Shown here: positions 15,401-20,383 of the stretch, piece by piece
Position numbering within the stretch: the first letter of the stretch is position 1
Layout of the letters: each line of letters opens with the position of its first letter
From: an uncultured Lachnospiraceae bacterium
GTDB lineage: Bacteria > Bacillota > Clostridia > Lachnospirales > Lachnospiraceae
Length of the DNA stretch: 20,383 bases
Reading direction: 5' to 3'
Assembly (NCBI GenBank): GCA_910587895.1
Contig: CAJUOE010000063.1
Coordinates: forward strand, 1-20,383
The notes under the pieces: generated by a model
What the model was told of the DNA's origin: nothing
Databases searched by the model: none
The model's input: only the letters and a program-made list of their open reading frames with translations
Made by a program: the position numbers and the translations under genes

Positions 15401-18400
15401 ATTTCAAGGTACAATCTTATGCATGGACGGAAGACGAGGTAAAAGAAGAAGCATTAAAATATGTGGATAAGAGCCAGCTTCAGAATGCCGTTGACAAACA
15501 GTATGCCGAGGAAGAGGAAAAATACAGCCAGGAGCGGAAACGCTGGCAGACGTATCAGACGGCATTGCAGACGGCACAGACGGTACTGGCGGATGAAAAG
15601 GCAAATCAGTCGGCAGTAGATGCTGCAGAAAACGGCCTGAATAAGGTGCAGGCATGGATGCGCATAGATGAAGCCTTGCATGATGCAGTTGCGACAGACC
15701 AGGAATCCAGGTATACGGTAAAGAGCTGGGAGCCTTATGTGAAAGCTCTGGCAGAGGCAGAAAAGCTGTATGCAAATGAGGAAACAGACGCCGGAGTGAC
15801 GAATGCACAGGCGGAAACAGCGGCAAAGACGGTTCGTGATACGCAAGGCGCATTACTTGGCAAACATGAGACTGTTCAGGAGGCGGTCGCCAGAATTGAG
15901 GCAATAGGAACGGTGGAGCTGACGCCGGATTGCAGCCGGAAAGTTATTCTGGCAAGACAGGCCTGCGACCTTCTTGTGGAGGCGGAGCTTGCCCAGGTGA
16001 CGAACCTTTCTGATTTGGAAACGGCAGAGGCCGCGATGGTTGATTATCTCCTTGCATTTACATTTGATGATGAGGAAACTGGATTTATCGGCGGCCAGGC
16101 TGTGGCAGAAGGAGATTTTGAAATCCGCAACGGTGCATTGTATCTGGATGGAAACGGCAAATGGCTGAATGTTGTGAAGGGAGATGGCAGCAGCCTGCTA
16201 AAGGGAAGGAATGAACTGACAATTTCCTTTGCAGCAAGCCCGGTATCCGGAAACAGCAACTGGTTATTCTTTGCGGCTCCAAATGCGAATGTGCAGGAGG
16301 TAAATCAGGAGAATTACCTTGGCCTGGTGGAATTTGATGGAACCATTACGTCAGAGCGGTATAAAAACAGCGGCGGGCGACCGGATTCGGCAGCCGCAGA
16401 GGAAGTTGACACCTCCGGCTGGATTTATGTAACTCTTGTATGTACCGCGGAAAAGAACACACTCTATATCAACGGTGAAGAAAAATCCAGCGTTGACAGC
16501 AGCATTGCCCTTGCAGATATTTTTGGGGAGAACGGCGTTCTTCAGATTGGAAAGGGAAACTGGGGAGCCGGTGAATATTATACGGGTTATCTCGATGATT
16601 ATACGATTTTTGGCAGGGCATTGAGCGTGGAGGAGATTAAGGAGAAGGCAGAGGCTTACCTTGGAAATGCGCTGAATATAAAAAAGATAGAGGCCGCCAT
16701 TGCACAGATCAATCTCATCGGACTTGTGCAGGCAAATATCGACGTGCATACAAAGATTGAACAGGCGCGTGAAATGTATGAAAGCTTAACGGAGGAAGAA
16801 CAGAAACTTGTCACCAATCTGGAGGTTCTCGTAAATGCGGAGGAGATTTACCGTGAGATGGCGATGGATGCAGAGGCGGTTCTGGGAGAAATTTCCTGTG
16901 ATGAGGAGAGCAACAGCTTAAAGGGCGTCGGCGTGGCAATTCAGGCAAACGGCACACCCGTCTTTGCAAACGACGCGGAAAGGGGAAAAGTATTGTCCCT
17001 GGATGGAACAGGCAGCGTGTGGCTGAACGTTACAAAAGAGGATGGTTTTTCCCTTCTGAGCGGCAGCGAGGAATTGACGGTGTCCTATTACAGCAAAGCG
17101 GGGCGGGCAGAGACAAACTGGGCGTTTTATGCCGCGCCAAATGCAGATGTGCAAAAATTCGGCAATGAATACTATCTTGGCATCCTGGAAAATGGCGGAA
17201 AAGTCAAGGCAGAGCGGTATCTGAACGGAAGGCAGGATTCCCCGGAGGCGGCTTGCCCAACTGGCTGGAATCATATTGTGGTCGTATACGGCGCAAATAC
17301 GGTGAAAGTATATGTAAATGGCGCGCTTGCAAAAGAAACAAAAAACAGCGGCAGCCTGAAAGAAATTCTGGGTGAAAGCAGCATCCTTCAGATTGGAAAG
17401 GCAAACTGGGGAGCCGGTGAATATTATCAGGGCCTGCTGGATGATATTTCGATTTACAATTATGCTTTTACGGAGCGTGATGTTAAAATCTTAAGAGGCG
17501 AGATTGCAAATCCAAGGCCCATAAAGAATAAGATTCTGGAGACAAAATTGATCAATGAGAGTTATTATACGGCAGAAAGCTACGCCGCCCTGCAGGCGGC
17601 GGTCAAGGCAGCGCGTAAGGCGGCGGATACCGTAACCGAGGAGTCGGAAGTGACGGCGGCTGTGGCAGCCTTGCAGGCAGCAATTGACGCTCTACAGGCA
17701 AAAGAGCCGGAGAATCCGGACGATCCGAATAAACCGAATAATCCGGACGACCCGAACAAGCCGGAAGATCCAAATGACCCGAATAAGCCGGAAGATCCAA
17801 ATGACCCGGAGAATCCGGACGATCCGAATAAACCGAATAATCCGGACGACCCGAACAAGCCGGAAGATCCAAATGACCCGAATGATCCGAATACACCAAA
17901 TACGCCCAATGATCCGAATACACCAAATACGCCCAATGATCCGAATACACCAAATACGCCCAATGATCCGAATGGATCGGGCGGATCAGATAAGACAGAA
18001 GATTTACCGCAGCAGAATCCGCCTGCAGCGCTTGAAATGGTTGGAACCGTAAAGGCTGTGCAGCAGTCCACAGGCAAGTATGTAAAAATCAGCTTTGGCA
18101 GCGTAAAAGGAGCCGTAAGCTACAATATTTTCCGTTCCACAAAACCGGGAAGCGGATACACAAGTATTGGAGAAACCAGGACGACAGGTTTTGTAGACAA
18201 AAAAACGACGGCGTCAAAGACATATTATTATAAAGTGCTTGCCAAAGCGCAGGATCCGGCATACAATAGTGCAATAAGCACGACGTATGCGAAGGTGAAA
18301 GTTCTTGCACGCCCGAACGTCAAAGTGAAGTCTGCAAAGGGCAGGAAAATCACGGTTTCCTGGAAGAAGATTAAAGGTGCAAGCGGCTACAGGGTATATA

Positions 18401-18591
18401 CTTCCACGAAGAAGAACAAAGGATTTAAGGCGGTGAAGACCTTGAAAAAGGCAAAGCTGGTGAAAACGACCATCCGGGCAAAGAAGAATGTGAAGACCTT
18501 GTATGTGAAAGTACGTCCTTATTACATGGAGAATAAGAAGAGGGTGGAAGGCGCTTTCTCCAGAACCATACGTGTGAAAGTAAAAAAATAG
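12415..18591 (+). CDS. Giant secreted multimodular protein with alginate-lyase-like catalytic domain
   Basis: Probable extracellular polysaccharide lyase, 2058 residues. Order: signal peptide 1-39 (cut near VQA-AEK); alginate-lyase-like alpha-toroid about 55-425, with HPGLLHTQEGF, H215, NYWANW 222-227 and RDQGHT 286-291; ricin-type beta-trefoil about 436-590; laminin-G/concanavalin-like domains at about 593-803, 810-1018, 1212-1418 and 1488-1699, most with an IGKANWG-GEYY-G motif; helical modules at about 1019-1210 and 1419-1480, and a FIVAR-like one at 1706-1762; Asp/Asn/Pro linker about 1763-1859; two fibronectin-III-like domains to the end, the last very lysine-rich. No LPXTG or SLH anchor is seen; the basic tail may hold it to the wall. 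It probably cleaves a uronic-acid polysaccharide; substrate and exact PL family are not determinable by eye. RBS and promoter are clear. Confidence 0.85.
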   Translation: MRRERRWKKNRMISVCLSFLLAVTVFVGSLPLSGLEVQAAEKESQTGSGKVSESSGSRFRHPGLLHTQEGFEKMWENVQNNVSPNKETWDALCWDSRSNSGWWPRPLEGVTRGGRDNINQLRIDVRRAYQNALIWKISGDEAHGEAACRIINAWTSTMKWLGGNADRFLAAGLQGYELANIGEIMRDHPNFDTEGLQNLLLNVFYPMNDDFMIRHNDAYIGNYWANWELANLASMISIGVYCDREDIYERALNYFKTGKGNGSLYHTMPYVFEEDGGLVQWQESVRDQGHTTLGLVLCGVIMETAWNQGDNLYDMSDSRFRKAVEYTIQYNQLGQDVPSTGYEYRKGKDGKAEWCAGVNPYQRGNWRPIYYQMYNHYVNRKGLTMPNTEQMIKNGTTENGPYIEGAPGDSLDELGWYSLTYANISERVEDEPVEGELSDGVYRILSASSGKSLVVNEEGNLASAAKGTRKDEWWMVKNKGDGEYTLTNMATGKRMQLNSNGNAEGNYGYYDYGTQVGTGAANDSLAQSFAFLAENDGSYRIVPSLNFLVLALENNSTADNARIVQWRNDAWGAYWNSNNPAQRFRVEKATERESSFTFDDESGFKTDYVSLEGDYSQVNHGNGKALSLNGTSEYQGLVTTTGKSVLAGEPEFTISFEARPTAGNENWIFYAAPDANNQSEAQATYFGVKEKDGTVTAVVSRNGSISEVSADTREDVGADSWYKVSVVYAKTETIIYVNGREMARAARDYAICDVLDDDAIMQIGKANLGDGRYYKGAIDNFKITGHVMTADEILADAAEFAEGNLPETLIDFTFDDKETGFSGGTAVAKGSYTLVDHGDGKAVRLDGWRDFLKVTKTDGSSVVSGGLLKEMTISLQVKKEGGIGWVLYAAPDALSPTLNWEQYIGVMDSNGSITAERFKNQGSRAVSAEGAGRKDIWHHIAVVYTEGKITIYDNGEKAAEAENDIPLYEILGGNSIWQIGKANWGTGEYFQGMIDNFKVQSYAWTEDEVKEEALKYVDKSQLQNAVDKQYAEEEEKYSQERKRWQTYQTALQTAQTVLADEKANQSAVDAAENGLNKVQAWMRIDEALHDAVATDQESRYTVKSWEPYVKALAEAEKLYANEETDAGVTNAQAETAAKTVRDTQGALLGKHETVQEAVARIEAIGTVELTPDCSRKVILARQACDLLVEAELAQVTNLSDLETAEAAMVDYLLAFTFDDEETGFIGGQAVAEGDFEIRNGALYLDGNGKWLNVVKGDGSSLLKGRNELTISFAASPVSGNSNWLFFAAPNANVQEVNQENYLGLVEFDGTITSERYKNSGGRPDSAAAEEVDTSGWIYVTLVCTAEKNTLYINGEEKSSVDSSIALADIFGENGVLQIGKGNWGAGEYYTGYLDDYTIFGRALSVEEIKEKAEAYLGNALNIKKIEAAIAQINLIGLVQANIDVHTKIEQAREMYESLTEEEQKLVTNLEVLVNAEEIYREMAMDAEAVLGEISCDEESNSLKGVGVAIQANGTPVFANDAERGKVLSLDGTGSVWLNVTKEDGFSLLSGSEELTVSYYSKAGRAETNWAFYAAPNADVQKFGNEYYLGILENGGKVKAERYLNGRQDSPEAACPTGWNHIVVVYGANTVKVYVNGALAKETKNSGSLKEILGESSILQIGKANWGAGEYYQGLLDDISIYNYAFTERDVKILRGEIANPRPIKNKILETKLINESYYTAESYAALQAAVKAARKAADTVTEESEVTAAVAALQAAIDALQAKEPENPDDPNKPNNPDDPNKPEDPNDPNKPEDPNDPENPDDPNKPNNPDDPNKPEDPNDPNDPNTPNTPNDPNTPNTPNDPNTPNTPNDPNGSGGSDKTEDLPQQNPPAALEMVGTVKAVQQSTGKYVKISFGSVKGAVSYNIFRSTKPGSGYTSIGETRTTGFVDKKTTASKTYYYKVLAKAQDPAYNSAISTTYAKVKVLARPNVKVKSAKGRKITVSWKKIKGASGYRVYTSTKKNKGFKAVKTLKKAKLVKTTIRAKKNVKTLYVKVRPYYMENKKRVEGAFSRTIRVKVKK
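16541..16581 (+). repeat. Nearly identical segment shared by the third and fourth laminin-G-like domains
   Basis: Bases 16541-16581 match 17387-17427 at 40 of 41 positions. They encode the QIGK(G/A)NWGAGEYY motif. Third-codon positions are conserved too, so the copies are recent or kept alike by recombination. The equivalents at about 15348 and 14698 are more diverged. Confidence 0.8.
17707..17883 (+). repeat. 78-bp perfect direct repeat in the proline-rich linker
   Basis: Bases 17707-17784 recur unchanged at 17806-17883, offset by 99 bp (33 codons), so the frame is kept. The repeats encode Pro-Asp-Asn-Lys-Glu linker (PENPDDPNKPNNPDDPNKPE and similar). The end of the first copy also contains a shorter tandem unit. 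Copy number may vary between strains. Confidence 0.85.
17884..17973 (+). repeat. 27-bp tandem repeat, three full copies and a third
   Basis: Identical 27-bp units occupy 17884-17910, 17911-17937 and 17938-17964, followed by the first 9 bases of a fourth. Each encodes DPNTPNTPN, the last part of the linker before the fibronectin-III-like domains. The unit is a multiple of three, so gain or loss of copies would keep the frame. Confidence 0.9.
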
Positions 18592-18608
18592 CGTAAGGAG
18601 GCGAAGCG

Positions 18609-19427
18609 ATGTATCAGTTTACAGAAGATTGCCTGACCGGGATTCCGGAGATTGACAGGGAGCATAAGAAGTTATTTCGGTTAATCAATGAGATTTTTGA
18701 ATTGCTCCACAATGACAGGTTAAAGGATAAATACCGGGAGATTCGGAAGATTCTGGCAGAATTGAAACGGTATACGGAAGAACATTTTGTGAATGAAGAA
18801 TCTTATATGGAATCCATTCATGACCCGGAACTGGAGATACAGAAAAAAGAACACAAAGCATTTTGCCAGAAAATAGCGGATTTGGATGTCTCTGCCATAG
18901 GAAATGAGGCAGACCAGCAGGAAACGCTGGAGGAGTTAATGCGATACCTGACGCGCTGGCTGTACCATCATATTTTGGGAAGCGACATCCTGATTGGAAA
19001 AATGCCTCCGGCAAAAGAATGGCATGAGAAGGAGAAACCGTGTGCATTTACGGAGGAATACCGGACAGGAATTGAATTTGTGGACGAACAGCATCAGAAA
19101 TTGTTTGAGATTATCGGAAGGGCGAATGAGCTCGTCAAGGCAGAGCTGCTGCACGATAAATACGATGAGATTGTCGGTATTTTGAATGAATTGCGGGAAT
19201 ACACGAAGGAACATTTTAAAGACGAAGAGGAGTACATGGAGAAGATTCAATATTCGGGCCTGGAGCCACAGAAGAAACAGCACGAGGCATTTGTGGCAAA
19301 ACTGGATAACCTGGATTTGGAACAGGTGGACGACAATCAGCAGGAGTATCTGGAGGAATTGATGGAGTTTCTCTTCAGCTGGCTGTCCAACCATATTTTA
19401 AAGGTCGATAAGCTGATCGGGGCGTAG
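18609..19427 (+). CDS. Tandem-domain bacteriohemerythrin
   Basis: Two hemerythrin four-helix bundles in one 272-residue soluble chain; the family binds O2, and sometimes nitric oxide or iron, at a di-iron centre. Domain 1 (about 1-132) has H19, H59, E63, H82, H121 and D126; domain 2 (about 146-272) has H162, H202, E206, H225, H262 and D267, all at family spacing. The remaining ligand, the first His of the HxxxH motif, is Gln in both: Q78 in QKKEH and Q221 in QKKQH. No signal peptide is seen, so it should be cytoplasmic. The ATG at 18609 is 17 nt after the lyase stop, with TAAGGAGG before it, implying one transcript with the lyase. Hemerythrins in anaerobes are linked to oxygen protection or chemotaxis; the role here is unknown. 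Confidence 0.92.
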   Translation: MYQFTEDCLTGIPEIDREHKKLFRLINEIFELLHNDRLKDKYREIRKILAELKRYTEEHFVNEESYMESIHDPELEIQKKEHKAFCQKIADLDVSAIGNEADQQETLEELMRYLTRWLYHHILGSDILIGKMPPAKEWHEKEKPCAFTEEYRTGIEFVDEQHQKLFEIIGRANELVKAELLHDKYDEIVGILNELREYTKEHFKDEEEYMEKIQYSGLEPQKKQHEAFVAKLDNLDLEQVDDNQQEYLEELMEFLFSWLSNHILKVDKLIGA

Positions 19428-19526
19428 AAAAATGTCTTGTAATTATCCGGACAACAGTATAAAATTGAGATAGAATCAATTGCAGTGATTTTATTTACAA
19501 AGGGAACAAAAGGAGGTAACAAGGCA

Positions 19527-20303
19527 ATGGAGACATTATCATTTGGAACAAATCAACGTGGGGAAAAGGCATCTCTGTACACATTGGAGAACAGCAGGCA
19601 CACAGTTATCAAGCTGTCTGACCATGGCGCAACGCTGGTGTCCGTGCTGATTCCGGATAAAGACGGCGTGGTACGCGACGTGGTGCTGGGCTATGACGAT
19701 GCGGCAGAGTATGACAGCCACACCTGTTATTTTGGCGCAACCATCGGAAGAAATGGCAACCGTATCGACAAGGCGCAGATGATGATTGACGGCAAGCTGT
19801 GCAAGATCCCGGCAAATGAGAACGAGAATAACCTTCACAGCGGTCCGAACGGTTTTGACCGCGTAGTCTGGGAAGTAAAAGAGCAGACCGGCAACAGCAT
19901 TACGTTTTACCATCTCAGCACAGAGGAAGAGCAGGGATTTCCCGGCAACCTCAAAGTGGAAGTTACATATACGCTGACGGATGAGGATGCAGTGGAAATC
20001 AGTTATCGCGGAGAGGCAGATAAGACTACGGTCATGAACTTTACAAACCATTCGTATTTCAACCTTGGCGGCCATGACAGCGGTTCTGCGATGAACCAGA
20101 AATTACAGATTCTGGCAGAATCCTACAATCCGGTACGCGATTCCAAATCCATTCCGACCGGTGAGATTGCTCCGGTAGAGGGTACGCCCATGGATTTCAG
20201 AACCATGAAACCGATTGGACAGGATATCGAGGCGGATTTTGAGCAGCTGAAACATACGGGCGGCAGGTCGGGAACGTGGAAGTCCCCCAGAAAGCTTTTA
20301 TGA
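19527..20303 (+). pseudogene. galM: Aldose 1-epimerase (mutarotase), C-terminally truncated
   Basis: Normal GalM, about 340 residues, interconverts alpha and beta anomers of sugars such as galactose. Here the match is clean from METLSFGTNQ to QLKHTGG (about residue 246), including His104 in NNLHSGPNGFD and His175 in NFTNHSYFNLGG. It then stops: RSGTWKSPRKLL and a TGA replace the last 80-90 residues, which hold the catalytic glutamate. A family member would read GGYDHN at this point. The enzyme is therefore probably inactive, unless the break is an assembly error near the window edge. The ATG at 19527 follows GGAGGTAAC about 9 nt upstream; an earlier in-frame ATG at 19485 has no ribosome binding site. 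It follows hemerythrin by 99 nt, with only a weak promoter-like TATAAA near 19458-19463 and no clear terminator. Confidence 0.85.
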
Positions 20304-20383
20304 GCGTGCTGAAGCTGGATGACAAATAAACGGAAAGATGGCAGGGGCTATAAAAATGTATGTGCAAAAAGAGGAAGAGGGGA
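20264..20383 (+). other. Sequence after the galM break: possible tail of another gene and possible new start
   Basis: From the break, the next frame reads GNVEVPQKAFMSVLKLDDK and then TAA at 20327-20329. This looks like the natural end of some other protein, which I cannot name, joined out of frame to galM. A weak candidate start, ATG at 20338 (MAGAIKMYVQKEEEG), runs off the window after GGAAAG. Both are low-confidence observations. Confidence 0.25.

Noticed and set aside
17884..17973. CRISPR-like array
   Set aside because: The 27-bp units are directly adjacent without spacers and are in frame inside a proline-rich linker.
17580..18077. Reverse-strand ORFs of 165 and 116 codons in the linker region, Gly/Ser/Phe- or Tyr/Ser-rich
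   Set aside because: They are mirror images of the Asp-Asn-Pro repeat codons; the forward frame continues a 2058-residue protein with clear domains on both sides.
19428..19526. Terminator after the hemerythrin gene
   Set aside because: Only a 6-bp AATTGA / TCAATT repeat without a U-tract is present; no credible terminator, and only a weak promoter-like TATAAA near 19458.

Overview
The window looks like chromosome of an anaerobic, probably gut-dwelling Lachnospiraceae (Clostridia). Supporting signs are the clostridial hexameric glutamate dehydrogenase, ECF S-components for thiamine and biotin, an anaerobe-type biotin synthase, a DUF6512 protein, strong GGAGG ribosome binding sites, sigma-A promoters, and a Gram-positive secreted protein of 2058 residues. 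No rRNA, tRNA, CRISPR array, transposase or integrase was seen.

Layout. 1-604: no convincing intact gene; a 5'-incomplete reverse-strand reading frame, a hairpin-bearing stretch open in several frames, a perfect inverted repeat, and the promoter of a chemoreceptor. 605-3269: a membrane chemoreceptor (+), then a DUF6512 membrane protein and a ThiT thiamine S-component (both -). 3270-4898: a divergent control region, gdhA and its terminator. 4914-6811: OmpR-type response regulator and sensor kinase ending in a terminator. 6825-7302: a reverse-strand RelE-type toxin and antitoxin, toxin gene first. 7421-10596: a promoter with a direct repeat, an ABC ATPase and an FtsX-type permease. 10593-12275: a bioB-bioY operon (-) under a strong promoter whose -35 lies inside a perfect BirA-like palindrome. 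12343-19427: a giant secreted polysaccharide-lyase-like protein, then a tandem-domain bacteriohemerythrin. 19527-20383: a galM gene that loses its C-terminal quarter and catalytic glutamate at a sharp junction near the window edge.

How the parts may work together. The two-component pair and the ABC pair probably form one sense-and-export module, perhaps for peptides or envelope stress, now separated by the toxin-antitoxin pair. bioB and bioY form a biotin salvage unit: uptake plus conversion of dethiobiotin. The lyase carries many carbohydrate-binding modules and probably acts on a uronic-acid polysaccharide at or near the cell surface. The hemerythrin gene 17 nt downstream probably shares its transcript and could supply oxygen or iron handling, or sensing, under the same conditions.

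The least ordinary signals are the double hemerythrin in which both domains replace the same iron-binding histidine with glutamine, the BioB that lacks one of the three classical auxiliary-cluster cysteines, the BirA-like operator overlapping the bioB -35, the modular lyase with recently copied DNA segments, the module split by a toxin-antitoxin pair, and the truncated galM. No wholly new defence or mobile system was found.
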